Positions 27,699 to 36,939 of a DNA stretch of 64,000 nucleotides are shown one piece after another; position 1 is the first letter of the stretch; each line of letters opens with the position of its first letter. The DNA comes from CAZTTH01 sp964615975. Lineage in GTDB: Bacteria > Verrucomicrobiota > Lentisphaeria > JABSQK01 > JAJFLO01. Below the pieces are notes generated by a model, which saw only the letters and a list, made by a program, of their open reading frames with translations, was not told the DNA's origin and ran no database searches. Position numbers and translations under genes: made by a program. The stretch is taken from assembly GCA_964615975.1 (NCBI GenBank), contig CAZTTH010000001.1, forward strand, positions 75,205 through 139,204. The letters are read 5' to 3'.

Positions 27699-28338
27699 TA
27701 TACAAAATGATGATGTCATAATATTGCCAGTCATTGATTCCACTCTTACTCAAGTTGGTGAGTTCGAAATCAAACCAGATTGGGTTGAAACCGATAAAGG
27801 CAATCAGGCAGTTCACGATGCCGTAGTTGCATATTTAGCTTTAATCAGAAGTGGAACTGCTTCGACAAAAACCCGAACTGAGGTTCGAGGTGGTGGCGCA
27901 AAACCTTGGAAACAAAAAGGCACAGGTAGAGCCCGTGCCGGTAGTAGACGAAGTCCGTTATGGCGTGGAGGAGGAATCATATTTGGACCCAAGCCACGTG
28001 ACTACAACAAAAAGGTAAATAAAAAAGTAAATCGATTAGCATTGCGCCGAGCATTGACTGAACGAATTCAAGCAAATGAATTGATCATTGTTGATTCAAT
28101 ATTTCTCGAAGAACCGAGAACAAGATTAATCATTGAATATTTAGACCGAATTAATGCGGGTTTAAATACATTGATTATCCTTCCAGATTATACAGATCCC
28201 AATATTTACTTAGCCGCTAGAAATCTGTCCAAAGTCAAAATTTCAACCGCAAAACAAGTAAATGTGTATCAGCTATTACTGCATAAGAAAATCGTTATCA
28301 CACAAGCTGCTATCGAACTTTTGGGGGATCGATTATAA
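27688..28338 (+). CDS. rplD: 50S ribosomal protein L4
   Basis: The 216-residue protein matches L4 with its long tunnel-lining loop: STKTRTEVRGGGAKPWKQKG and GRARAGSRRSPLWRGGGIIF. The C-terminal Rossmann-like part (TLIILPDYTDPNIYLAARNL) is somewhat diverged. L4 shapes the peptide exit tunnel and represses the S10 operon in enterobacteria. It overlaps rplC by 11 bases and shares one base with rplW, which indicates tight coupling. Confidence 0.95.
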   Translation: MENNIQNDDVIILPVIDSTLTQVGEFEIKPDWVETDKGNQAVHDAVVAYLALIRSGTASTKTRTEVRGGGAKPWKQKGTGRARAGSRRSPLWRGGGIIFGPKPRDYNKKVNKKVNRLALRRALTERIQANELIIVDSIFLEEPRTRLIIEYLDRINAGLNTLIILPDYTDPNIYLAARNLSKVKISTAKQVNVYQLLLHKKIVITQAAIELLGDRL

Positions 28339-28616
28339 TGAAAAAAGATCCATATTCAATTATAAAAACCGTTTCAATGACGGAAAAAAGTAATATTTTG
28401 ACTGAGCAAAAGCAGTATACGTTTATCGTTCACCCTCAAGCTAAAAAGCCCGAAATAAAGCGTGCTGTAGAAGCATTATTTAGTCAAAAGGTAAAATCAA
28501 TCAATATTATTAATGTTTTGGGAAAAACTAAACGGACTAAATTTGGCTATGGTAAAAAATCGGATTGGAAAAAAGCAATAGTTACCATAAAAGATGGTGA
28601 AATTAAATATTTTTAA
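28338..28616 (+). CDS. rplW: 50S ribosomal protein L23
   Basis: The 92-residue protein is a short L23: DPYSIIKTVSMTEKSNILTE, YTFIVHPQAKKPEIKRAVEA, and GYGKKSDWKKAIVTIKDGE. L23 lies at the tunnel exit and docks trigger factor and SRP. It overlaps rplD by one base (TAATG-type junction) and precedes rplB by 32 bases. Confidence 0.95.
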   Translation: MKKDPYSIIKTVSMTEKSNILTEQKQYTFIVHPQAKKPEIKRAVEALFSQKVKSINIINVLGKTKRTKFGYGKKSDWKKAIVTIKDGEIKYF

Positions 28617-28648
28617 ATGATAATTTTTGTATTTGGAAAAATCATGTT

Positions 28649-29482
28649 ATGGCAATAAAATTATATCGTCCGATCACTCCTGGTCGAAGACATATGTCTG
28701 TCTTGGATTTTGCAGAACTTACCACTCAAAAGCCAGAGAAATCGTTAATACGCAAAAAAAAATCAACTGGGGGAAGAAATAATGAGGGGCATATTACTTC
28801 CCGACATCGCGGAGGTGGTGTTAAACGGCGTTACCGGTTGGTTGATTTCAAACGCGACAAATTTGATATCCCAGCAACAGTAAAGTCCATTGAATATGAT
28901 CCCAATCGCAGTGCACGTATTGCTTTACTTAATTATGCTGATGGAGAAAAACGTTATATTCTGGCTCCTCTCGGGTTACAGGTGGGCACTGTATTATTAA
29001 GTAGTAAAAATGAAGCGCCATTTAAACCTGGTAATACCATGCCATTAGAGTTTATTCCCTTGGGATTGAGTGTTCATAATGTTGAATTAGTTCCGGGTAA
29101 GGGAGGCGCATTAGTTCGTTCAGCCGGTCAACAGGCATTATTAAGATCGCGAGAAGGTAGTTATGCGCAATTAAAATTGCCAAGCGGTGAAATCAGAATG
29201 ATAAACACGAAGTGCCTTGCGACAATTGGACAGGTAGGAAATCCAGAACACATGATAGTTTCTTTAGGAAAAGCAGGTAAGAATCGCTATCGTGGCGTTC
29301 GTCCACAATCCCGTGGGGTTGTTATGAATCCTGTTGATCATCCCATGGGAGGTGGTGAAGGGAGAACCAGTGGAGGCAGTCATCCACGTTCTCCTTGGGG
29401 ACAACTCGCCAAAGGCTTTCGTACTCGGCATAAAAAGAAAACCTCATCCAGATTCATTGTTGAAAGGAGAAAAAATAAGTGA
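28649..29482 (+). CDS. rplB: 50S ribosomal protein L2
   Basis: The 277-residue protein is full-length L2, needed for subunit joining and peptidyl transfer: MAIKLYRPITPGRRHMSVLD, GHITSRHRGGGVKRRYRLVD, and the C-terminal GVVMNPVDHPMGGGEGRTSG, which contains the catalytically important His near residue 232. The end overlaps rpsS by 4 bases. Confidence 0.97.
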   Translation: MAIKLYRPITPGRRHMSVLDFAELTTQKPEKSLIRKKKSTGGRNNEGHITSRHRGGGVKRRYRLVDFKRDKFDIPATVKSIEYDPNRSARIALLNYADGEKRYILAPLGLQVGTVLLSSKNEAPFKPGNTMPLEFIPLGLSVHNVELVPGKGGALVRSAGQQALLRSREGSYAQLKLPSGEIRMINTKCLATIGQVGNPEHMIVSLGKAGKNRYRGVRPQSRGVVMNPVDHPMGGGEGRTSGGSHPRSPWGQLAKGFRTRHKKKTSSRFIVERRKNK

Positions 29483-29748
29483 GCAGATCTGTAAAAAAAG
29501 GCCCATTCTTCGATCAGTACTTATTGGAAAAAATTAATAAACTGAATGCTACGGGTGACAAACGCCCAATTAAAACATGGTCACGTCGATCTATGATAAT
29601 ACCTGATTTTGTCGGTCATACTTTTCAAGTCCATAATGGTAAAACATTCATTCAGGTTTTTGTTACTGAAAACATGGTAGGTCATCGATTAGGTGAATTT
29701 TCTCCAACTCGAGTATTTAAAACTCATGGAACAGTTTCCGGAAAGTAA
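29479..29748 (+). CDS. rpsS: 30S ribosomal protein S19 (last gene of a shortened S10 operon)
   Basis: The 89-residue protein starts at a GTG that overlaps the rplB stop and matches S19: RSVKKGPFFDQYLLEKINKL, IKTWSRRSMIIPDFVGHTFQ, and HRLGEFSPTRVFKTHGTVSG. In almost all bacteria rplV, rpsC, rplP, rpmC and rpsQ follow. Here an opposite-strand dus gene ends 42 bases later, so the operon has been cut at this point and the rest must lie elsewhere. The rpsS frame is intact to its normal C-terminus. Confidence 0.97.
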   Translation: MSRSVKKGPFFDQYLLEKINKLNATGDKRPIKTWSRRSMIIPDFVGHTFQVHNGKTFIQVFVTENMVGHRLGEFSPTRVFKTHGTVSGK

Positions 29749-29789
29749 CCTGCTGACATCTAAACGTACATTAATTCAAAGATATCATT

Positions 29790-30767
29790 CTAATCAGAAT
29801 CATATTTCTGATGATATTGGTTAATGCAATCTTCTACTTCACTTGCCTTATTTTTGAGCATCAAATTCATTTTAAGCTGACTGGCGTTGGCACATCCACT
29901 GACATAAGAATTAAAAAATTTTCTCATTATCGCAAAATTACGTTTTCCGTGATATGTCGATTCAAATAATTTCACATGTTCACACAGAACATTGAGTCGG
30001 AGTTGGTTCGAAACGTTTCCTGAATTAAATTCTCCATTAAATAGCCAAGGATTTCCATAAATCCCACGACCTATCATTATTCCATCAACATTGTAACAAT
30101 GCGCCAAATCTCGGCCTTGTTGAACGTTTTTTACATCACCATTTCCGACTATGAGAGTTTTGCTTTGATATTTATTTCGGATTTCTACAGCAGTTTTTAT
30201 AACATCCCATCTTGCCGCGACTTTTGACATTTCATTTCTTGTTCTTGCGTGGATAGTGATTAAAGCGGGTTCAACCTCCAATAAATGCTTGATCCACTCG
30301 TTGATATTGTTCATATCATACCCTATCCGAGTTTTAACTGATACGGGTAAGGAGCCTGCACCTTTTTTAGTAGCGAGAATTATCCTTTTACAGAGTTCGG
30401 GATTTTTTAGCAATGCGGCACCTGCACCTTGTTTTTCAACGCATTTATCTGGGCAACCGGTGTTTATGTCGATGCCATCAAACCCGAGTTCAACAATTAA
30501 TTGGGCGGTTGTGTAGAAGTTTTCAGGTTTTGATCCAAATATTTGTGCAACAATAGGTCGTTCGCTATCCTTAAACCATAGATTTGGTAATAAATGTTTT
30601 CGACCAGATGAGCATAATCCATCACAGGATGTAAACTCAGTAAATAAGACATCCGGCTTGCCATAACGGCAAACGATTTGACGAAATACGGTATCGGTAA
30701 CACCAGCAAGAGGGGCAAGAATAAAAAAGGGTCGTCGAAGTTTATTCCAGAATCCATGGATAATCAT
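29790..30767 (-). CDS. tRNA-dihydrouridine synthase (Dus family)
   Basis: The 325-residue protein is a Dus-family TIM barrel using FMN to reduce uridines in the tRNA D loop. Marks are FILAPLAGVTDTVFRQ at the start, GFDGIDINTGCPDKCVEKQG with the catalytic Cys and the Gly-Ala-Gly loop, LPVSVKTRIG, ITIHARTR, and NGDVKN...GIMIGRGIYGNPWLF for FMN phosphate. It resembles DusB/Dus1-type enzymes, but I cannot fix the subgroup. It runs against the ribosomal operon and ends 42 bases from rpsS. A bulged inverted repeat overlaps the convergent ends. Confidence 0.9.
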   Translation of the reverse strand: MIIHGFWNKLRRPFFILAPLAGVTDTVFRQIVCRYGKPDVLFTEFTSCDGLCSSGRKHLLPNLWFKDSERPIVAQIFGSKPENFYTTAQLIVELGFDGIDINTGCPDKCVEKQGAGAALLKNPELCKRIILATKKGAGSLPVSVKTRIGYDMNNINEWIKHLLEVEPALITIHARTRNEMSKVAARWDVIKTAVEIRNKYQSKTLIVGNGDVKNVQQGRDLAHCYNVDGIMIGRGIYGNPWLFNGEFNSGNVSNQLRLNVLCEHVKLFESTYHGKRNFAIMRKFFNSYVSGCANASQLKMNLMLKNKASEVEDCINQYHQKYDSD

Positions 30768-30916
30768 TGTTAAAATTATACTAAATTAAACGAATTATAC
30801 ACATTTTTATTAATTTGATTGATCTCATTTTCCCCTGTCATAATTTATGGACTTAGTCGCGGGATATAAATGTGCAACTTTTTATAAAAACTGAATAGAT
30901 TGATAAAGAAAACCAT

Positions 30917-31447
30917 ATGATAATTTCGGATCGCTCAATTAAAAGCTTAATATCTTCAGGAAAAATTGTAATTGATCCACTTTCTGAAAACTCGATTCAA
31001 CCTGCATCGATTGATTGTCGTTTGGGAAAACATTATTTAGTAATTGAAGACAATAGAATGGATATAATTACATTGGATTCTCAAATACTTTATCGAGAAT
31101 TTGAAGGTGAAACTATTACAATTCCACCTCACTCATTTTTATTGGCGACTACCTTGGAATATATAAAATTACCTAATAATATCACGGCTTTTGTGGAAGG
31201 ACGTAGTTCTGTGGGGCGAATGGGGTTATTTATACAAAATTCGGGATGGGTGGATCCTGGATTTGAAGGAAGAATCACATTGGAACTTTTCAATGCGAAT
31301 TCACTGCCGATAAAACTTCTGACTGGCCGGAGAATTTGCCAACTGGTATTGTGTACAATGGATATGGAATGTGAAAAACCTTATCGTGGAAAATACCAGA
31401 ATCAGGATCGCACAGTGGGGAGTCGTATTTATTTGGATCATGAATAA
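30917..31447 (+). CDS. dcd: dCTP deaminase
   Basis: The 176-residue protein has the trimeric dUTPase/Dcd fold: MIISDRSIKSLISSGKIVID, SIQPASIDCRLG, the active-site block EGRSSVGRMGLFIQNSGWVD with Ser and Arg, and GRITLELFN with the catalytic Glu. It converts dCTP to dUTP, feeding dTMP synthesis. The C-terminal QDRTVGSRIYLDHE is near the usual YQ.....S tail but short. Whether it also hydrolyses dUTP, as in the bifunctional archaeal type, cannot be read from sequence alone. It is transcribed divergently from dus. Confidence 0.9.
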   Translation: MIISDRSIKSLISSGKIVIDPLSENSIQPASIDCRLGKHYLVIEDNRMDIITLDSQILYREFEGETITIPPHSFLLATTLEYIKLPNNITAFVEGRSSVGRMGLFIQNSGWVDPGFEGRITLELFNANSLPIKLLTGRRICQLVLCTMDMECEKPYRGKYQNQDRTVGSRIYLDHE

Positions 31448-31522
31448 ATAATCCATATTTACTGAAAAGACTCACTGCAGATCACGGTTCTTTATAAAAC
31501 AGAGATGTTTTTCTTATTCATA

Positions 31523-33286
31523 TTATTTAGAATCAATTAGAATTCCAAGTTCTTCTAATTGTTTGTTATCAACTAGTGCTGGTGAATCGGTCAATAAGCA
31601 CGCTGATTTGGTTGTTTTCGGAAATGCTATTACATCGCGAATAGAACTGGCTCCTGTGAGCAGCATTACCAGACGATCAAATCCCAATGCGAGGCCGCCA
31701 TGTGGCGGGGCACCATAGGACAGAGCATCAATGAGATGACCGAATCGGAGGGCGGCTTCTTCATTTGGTATATTCAGAACTTGAAATAATAATTTCTGTA
31801 TGTCAGGGTTGTGAATGCGAATACTTCCACCGCCAATTTCGACACCATTCAAAACTAGGTCATAGGCTTGGGCACGTATTGATCCTGGGTCTGTCTGTAA
31901 TTTGTCTATATCTTCCTTTAAGGGACTTGTGAATGGATGATGCATAGCGGTGAAGCGTTTCTCCTGTTCATCGTACTCCAATAAAGGAAATTCATCCACC
32001 CAAAGAAACCGGTATTCATTTACAGGGATGAGATTGAGAAAATTTCCTATTTCCAATCGAATTCGACCAAGTGATTGTGTTGCAATCGGAAATTTGTCCG
32101 CGATGATTAAGATTAAATCGCCGGATTTGGCATCAGCTACCTTTAGGATTTTAGCCATAATTTCAGGACTGACAAACTTGCTGACAGGAGATTTGATTTC
32201 TCCATTGGCATCGATTTTAATGTAAATCAAGCCTTTGGCTTTCATGAGTTTGGCCAATTCAGTCCATTCGTCAATTTTTTTCCTTGATATTTTATCACTG
32301 GCATTAGGCACATTGCATCCCATTATGACTCCACCATTGTCAAGAGTGTCTTTAAATACTTGAAAATCACAGTCCTTAAACTCCAGGGATAACTCGAATA
32401 ATTTCATTCCAAAGCGTATATCCGGCTTGTCCGAGCCGTATGATTTAATCGCTGTATCATAGGGGATACGAGGAAATGGTTGAGCAATATCGATTCCCTT
32501 TATTTCTTTCCAGACTTTTACAATTAATCCTTCGATTAATTCGTAAATATCACTGGCTGAGATAAAAGACATCTCGAGGTCAATTTGAGTAAATTCTGGT
32601 TGACGATCAGCACGTAAATCCTCATCACGAAAACAGCGGGCAATTTGAAAGTAGCGTTCGAGTCCACCAACCATCAATATCTGTTTGTACTGTTGGGGCG
32701 CTTGGGGTAATGCAAAAAATTTACCATTGAAAACCCGACTCGGGACTAAATAATCACGTGCGCCTTCAGGTGTACTTTTACTTAGTATTGGGGTTTCAAC
32801 TTCGATAAAGCCGTGGTGGTCGAAGTAGGAACGAATGATCATTGAAATTTTATGGCGTAAGCGCAGGTAAGATCCCAGTTGAGTGCGACGCATTTCCAAA
32901 TATCGATATTTCATGCGAAGGTCTTCGCTGGTTTGCGAATCATCGAGATGATAGGGCAGAGGACGAGATTTATTATCTATGATCATTTCAAAGATATGAA
33001 CCTCGATTTCTCCCGTGGATAACTTTGCATTAATAGTTTCACGTGGACGGAGCTGGACAATTCCTGCGACCGTAATAACCCATTCTTCACGAATGGGTTT
33101 GGCAAGTTCAGTAAGCTCAGCATTGGCTGATGGGTCTATGGTTAATTGGGTTATTCCTTCGCGATCCCGTAAATCAATAAATATGAGACCGCCTAAATCT
33201 CTTCGACTTTGTACCCATCCCGACAAAATGACGCTATTTTTCTCGTGATAAGCACGTAATTCGCCACATGTATGTGTTCTGTTCAT
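31523..33286 (-). CDS. aspS: Aspartyl-tRNA synthetase
   Basis: The 587-residue protein is bacterial-type AspRS with an N-terminal OB anticodon-binding domain (ILSGWVQSRRDLGGLIFIDL), class II catalytic motifs (motif 2 FRDEDLRADRQPEFTQIDLE, motif 3 GLALGFDRLVMLL), and the GAD insertion domain in the middle, as expected for bacteria. GGAG six bases before the ATG marks the start. It follows hisS by 40 bases on the same strand; hisS-aspS is a known conserved pair. Asn versus Asp discrimination cannot be judged without checking for AsnRS elsewhere. Confidence 0.95.
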   Translation of the reverse strand: MNRTHTCGELRAYHEKNSVILSGWVQSRRDLGGLIFIDLRDREGITQLTIDPSANAELTELAKPIREEWVITVAGIVQLRPRETINAKLSTGEIEVHIFEMIIDNKSRPLPYHLDDSQTSEDLRMKYRYLEMRRTQLGSYLRLRHKISMIIRSYFDHHGFIEVETPILSKSTPEGARDYLVPSRVFNGKFFALPQAPQQYKQILMVGGLERYFQIARCFRDEDLRADRQPEFTQIDLEMSFISASDIYELIEGLIVKVWKEIKGIDIAQPFPRIPYDTAIKSYGSDKPDIRFGMKLFELSLEFKDCDFQVFKDTLDNGGVIMGCNVPNASDKISRKKIDEWTELAKLMKAKGLIYIKIDANGEIKSPVSKFVSPEIMAKILKVADAKSGDLILIIADKFPIATQSLGRIRLEIGNFLNLIPVNEYRFLWVDEFPLLEYDEQEKRFTAMHHPFTSPLKEDIDKLQTDPGSIRAQAYDLVLNGVEIGGGSIRIHNPDIQKLLFQVLNIPNEEAALRFGHLIDALSYGAPPHGGLALGFDRLVMLLTGASSIRDVIAFPKTTKSACLLTDSPALVDNKQLEELGILIDSK

Positions 33287-33326
33287 GACTTCTCCAATTT
33301 CTGTTACCTTCTAAATTTACCATTTA

Positions 33327-34607
33327 TTAACGATCGAAATTCCCCCGCAATGTATCGATTAACTGAATTGTCAGATCTGAAGTTAAAATTTCATATTGTT
33401 CTGAGGTTTGCAGGTTTTTACAAATCAAAATATTATTCTCTAATTCTCGATCACCGCGAATCAGCGCATATCGAGAACCACTCTTGTTCGCCTGTCGCAT
33501 CTGCGCTTTCATGCCTCTTCCTCTCATATCCATTTTAACTCGAAGATTTTGTTTTCTGAGTTTCTCTGCTAAAAGAAAATTAGCTGTTAATGCGGCGTCA
33601 CCGAGGCTTATCAGATAGACATCGGTATTAGATAAATTCTGACCTATGAGATTGAGGTGCTTACGAATCAAGAGTAAGCGCTCGATACCCGCAGCAAAAC
33701 CGACACCACAAAGAGGCAACTTTTCATCCGGTAAGTTTAATTGATAACGTCCTCCTCCAGCAATAGCGTTCTGGGTGCCTAATCCTTCTTGATATATAAC
33801 TTCAAATACCGTGTGTTCATAATAATCTAGCCCACGCACCAGACGGGGTTCAATCAGGTAGGGTATACCCAATAAGGTCAGGTAGTCACAGACATTATTA
33901 AAATAAGCTCGGCTCTCCTGTCTTAATAAATTGATTACAGATGGTGCATTGCCGATGATTTGCCTGCAATCATCTTGTTTGCAGTCCAATATTCTCCAAA
34001 CATTGGTTGTTAAACGTCGTCTACAATCTTCACATAATTTGGTTGAATTATCAGAAAAAAAATTGATAAAGGAATTAGTGATTGCCGGGCGATCATCAAT
34101 ATCACCCCGGCTATTGATTAAGAGTTGACCTGAATTAATTCCCAATGCGGACAGGAAGTGAATTAATAGAGCAATCGATTCGGCATCTATGATGGGAGAT
34201 TTCTTGCCAATGTTTTCACATCCAACTTGGTGAAATTGTCGCTTTCTTCCCGCTGCTGGTCGTTCCCCACGAAACATTGGACCTAAATAATAAACTTTTA
34301 CATCTTCAGTATTGGTCAACCCCACATCATTGAGTGCACGTAATACACCTGCTGTTCCTTCGGGGCGTAATGTCAGGCTACGTCCGCCACGATCAACAAA
34401 AGTGTACATTTCCTTTTGAACAATATCGGTTTCTTCACCAATAGTTCGCGCAAAAATTTCCGTACGTTCAAATATGGGAGTACGAATTTCACCAAATCCG
34501 TAGCATGGGAAAAGATCATGAGCAATGCGTTCAATAAATTGCCAATGCTCGACTTCATCTGGCATGATATCCGAAATACCAGGGATTGATTCAGGTTTAG
34601 CTCGCAA
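33327..34607 (-). CDS. hisS: Histidyl-tRNA synthetase
   Basis: The TTG at 34607 is preceded by AAAGGA with eight-base spacing and gives a 426-residue protein, close to E. coli HisRS (424). A longer frame starting at 34697 would add 30 unlike residues and is rejected. The N-terminus then reads AKPESIPGISDIMPDE. Class II motifs follow: TLRPEGTAGVLRAL, MFRGERPAAGRKRQFHQVGC (motif 2), GLDYYEHTVFEV and AGGGRY (the HisA/HisB boxes), and a C-terminal anticodon-binding domain with VKMDMRGRGMKAQMRQANKS. It is co-directional with aspS. Confidence 0.94.
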   Translation of the reverse strand: MRAKPESIPGISDIMPDEVEHWQFIERIAHDLFPCYGFGEIRTPIFERTEIFARTIGEETDIVQKEMYTFVDRGGRSLTLRPEGTAGVLRALNDVGLTNTEDVKVYYLGPMFRGERPAAGRKRQFHQVGCENIGKKSPIIDAESIALLIHFLSALGINSGQLLINSRGDIDDRPAITNSFINFFSDNSTKLCEDCRRRLTTNVWRILDCKQDDCRQIIGNAPSVINLLRQESRAYFNNVCDYLTLLGIPYLIEPRLVRGLDYYEHTVFEVIYQEGLGTQNAIAGGGRYQLNLPDEKLPLCGVGFAAGIERLLLIRKHLNLIGQNLSNTDVYLISLGDAALTANFLLAEKLRKQNLRVKMDMRGRGMKAQMRQANKSGSRYALIRGDRELENNILICKNLQTSEQYEILTSDLTIQLIDTLRGNFDR

Positions 34608-34897
34608 TATTGGAATTCCTTTGAATTCTGGAAAAACTAGTGTGGATGTACGAAGGAAATAATGTAACTGGCGAATTGTAACGATTATTTCATGCAAGCG
34701 GAATATATGGAACGGTGGATATAAGAATAAGAGGTCATACCAGAATTATTTATGAGAGTAGAAATATTCTGATTGTATAAATCTTCATATATTTCTTTGT
34801 CTTTGAGTAATCAGCTGAACAGAAATGTTAATCATAAATCACTATTCATTGATTATGATAAGTATCTGCGGAATGACATTCTCTGGAAAATTTATGA

Positions 34898-35197
34898 TTA
34901 AATATTTTTCTTTTTGCTTAACTTCAAAACCTTGTCCTTCATTATTTTTCCAGGTTTGAATTTGACTACAACCCGTTCGGGTATTTTTACCGTATGGCTT
35001 GGAACATTGGGGTTTCGTCCAATGCGTTTTTTTCTGCGCTTCAATGTAAATACTCCGAAGTTACGCAGTTCAACGCCACGCCCAAGGCTTAGTTCATTCA
35101 TGATGTGATCGAGGGTTTTTTGTACCACAACGGTTACTTCTCTCTGATTAAATCCAGTTTCCGCACATATTCTCAATACAATGTCTCTTTTTGTCAT
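34898..35197 (-). CDS. HU/IHF-family DNA-binding protein
   Basis: The 99-residue protein has the HU/IHF fold: TKRDIVLRICAETGFNQREV, GVELRNFGVFTLKRRKKRIG, the proline-tipped arm RNPNVPSHTVKIPERVVVKF, and KPGKIMKDKVLKL. It dimerises and bends DNA. The RNP-x-V arm motif resembles IHF and HU alike, so the exact subtype is unclear. AAGGAAA upstream of the ATG supports the start. It stands alone between hisS and a membrane peptidase gene. Confidence 0.9.
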   Translation of the reverse strand: MTKRDIVLRICAETGFNQREVTVVVQKTLDHIMNELSLGRGVELRNFGVFTLKRRKKRIGRNPNVPSHTVKIPERVVVKFKPGKIMKDKVLKLSKKKNI

Positions 35198-35473
35198 CGT
35201 GTTTTCCTTAATTAAACATAAGTGGTTTATCGTTCAAAGATGTAATCTTCTTGCGCATGCCAGCCTTCAGTTACGAGTACGTTAGGTGTACCAGACTATT
35301 ATCTCATTATTTTTGATGTAAAATGATTAATCAGCCATTTGGGTACCGACCATGGATTACGCTTTATCGATGAGTTTTTCCGAACATAATTCATTAAAGA
35401 TAAGTATGTGGGGAAAAGCAGTTCAAGTTAATATGAAAACTTAAGTCTACAAATTGGGATTAAAAAATTATCT

Positions 35474-36421
35474 TCACAGCAATTTATGGAAGTACTTTTC
35501 TTTTATAATCTTCCACCGCATCGATTGGCTTGCCCGGCAGGATATCCAATGAATCAATTTGTCGCGTAGATTTATTTTCGCTATCAATTTAATCTCGGTT
35601 TCAGAACACCGAAACAGTACTGCCGTTGCATATCTGCCATCTGCAATAGATGCAATCGCCTGATGTGCCATTTGATACCGCCGAAAATAAAAAAGATAGC
35701 GCAAGATCACATATAACATAAACATCAAGCAGAGCAAATAAATTATCGGCATGGGATGATTACGCCATTCCGATGGAGGTCGAATGGCAAGATTTAAAAA
35801 TTGCGCTACCATCATAACAACCGCAGAACCGAGAAGTAAATAAGTATCGGTGGTTGATCGCAGTAAGCCGCCACAAATGCGACGAAATCGACTTTCTGCA
35901 GTTTGATAGGCAAACAGCTCTTCATAATTTTTCATATTGAACCCAATATGAGCGATATGGCACAGCTCATGTGCGATTAATTCATTCCGACTGTAAATCA
36001 ACCATTTGTCATGATGTTGAAACGATTTGCGAATCAGAAAGAGAGCTGAAAAATCATCCTGGTGATATAAAGCACAGCCAGCAAATAACCATCCCATACG
36101 CTCATTGGTAAAAAATCCCGGTATCCAGGTTATGGTGAAATCATACAAAGTCGAAGTACGTTTTTGGGCTTCAGAGAATATAGGTTCAGGGATGAGATCG
36201 GATTTCGCGAATTTCATATCGAAGATTTCAATATACCCCTGCGTATCCAAAGCCAGATTAAATTCAGTCAGATTTTTTTGGAGTTGTTTTAAACGGTTGC
36301 AGTAATCGTGAATAGTCTCATCGGGACCGATAAGTAGTCCAAGGGTGTCGAATTCAATCAAAGTAGGTAAATCTTGCTGGGATATCAGCCTGAGTTTTTC
36401 CGGAGTTATAATATTTGTCAT
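35474..36421 (-). CDS. Membrane protein with HExxH metallopeptidase motif
   Basis: From the ATG at 36421 the protein has 315 residues. A longer reading from 36496 runs into the tRNA-Phe gene and is rejected. A soluble N-terminal part (1-145) leads to a zinc motif HELCH at 151-155 with a likely third ligand in YEELFAYQTAESRFRR (167-168). Two membrane segments follow at about 193-211 and 225-246, then a basic C-terminal tail. This order of HExxH, Glu, FRR and two helices resembles a family I recall from chlamydiae, of unknown function. If active, it would cut substrates at the cytoplasmic face or the membrane surface. It is not one of the standard M48 or HtpX proteins. Confidence 0.55.
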   Translation of the reverse strand: MTNIITPEKLRLISQQDLPTLIEFDTLGLLIGPDETIHDYCNRLKQLQKNLTEFNLALDTQGYIEIFDMKFAKSDLIPEPIFSEAQKRTSTLYDFTITWIPGFFTNERMGWLFAGCALYHQDDFSALFLIRKSFQHHDKWLIYSRNELIAHELCHIAHIGFNMKNYEELFAYQTAESRFRRICGGLLRSTTDTYLLLGSAVVMMVAQFLNLAIRPPSEWRNHPMPIIYLLCLMFMLYVILRYLFYFRRYQMAHQAIASIADGRYATAVLFRCSETEIKLIAKINLRDKLIHWISCRASQSMRWKIIKEKYFHKLL

Positions 36422-36466
36422 AGTTATATAGCAGCCGGATAACAAATTATTGGGGAATAAAGAAAA

Positions 36467-36539
<73 letters not shown>

Positions 36540-36773
36540 ATAAAAATCGAAGATCTAAAACTACCCGGGCTTGGGGTGATATATTGGAGCTGAGCTATTG
36601 ACTCCAAAACATTATCCTACATCTCAATCAAAATTGCGAAGTCTAAGTTACATTTAGCCAATAAGACGATAAAAAACCATTTAATATGAATGGCCTCTAA
36701 TTTCATAACAATTAAGTTTTGAGAATTCATTTGACAAATTAACTAAATTGTTTTCCGCCAATCAGCTGAAGTA

Positions 36774-36850
36774 TGGCACGCCCGAAGGGATTTGAACCCC
36801 TAACCTTCTGATCCGTAGTCAGATGCTCTATCCAATTGAGCTACGGGCGT
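36774..36850 (-). tRNA. tRNA-Arg (anticodon ACG)
   Basis: A 77-base cloverleaf on the minus strand with encoded CCA. The acceptor ACGCCCG pairs with CGGGCGT, the D arm is GCTC/GAGC, and the anticodon stem TCTGA/TCAGA encloses CTACGGA (ACG, read as ICG after deamination by TadA). The T arm GGGG-TTCAAAT-CCCC is intact. Confidence 0.95.
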
Positions 36851-36939
36851 GAAAAAAGAGCGATTTATAAGCTATGAGAGCTTGGTCACTATACAAGTGT
36901 TGAGGGTTTTTTTAAAATAGAATGGATGACTGGGTTTCT

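Noticed and set aside
29775..29820. Strong bidirectional terminator between rpsS and dus
   Set aside because: The inverted repeat ATATCAT...ATGATAT has a six-base bulge and no T-tract, so I do not list it as a terminator.
34608..34697. Longer N-terminus for hisS
   Set aside because: It adds 30 residues unlike any HisRS, and the AAAGGA site correctly spaced before the TTG at 34607 marks the start.
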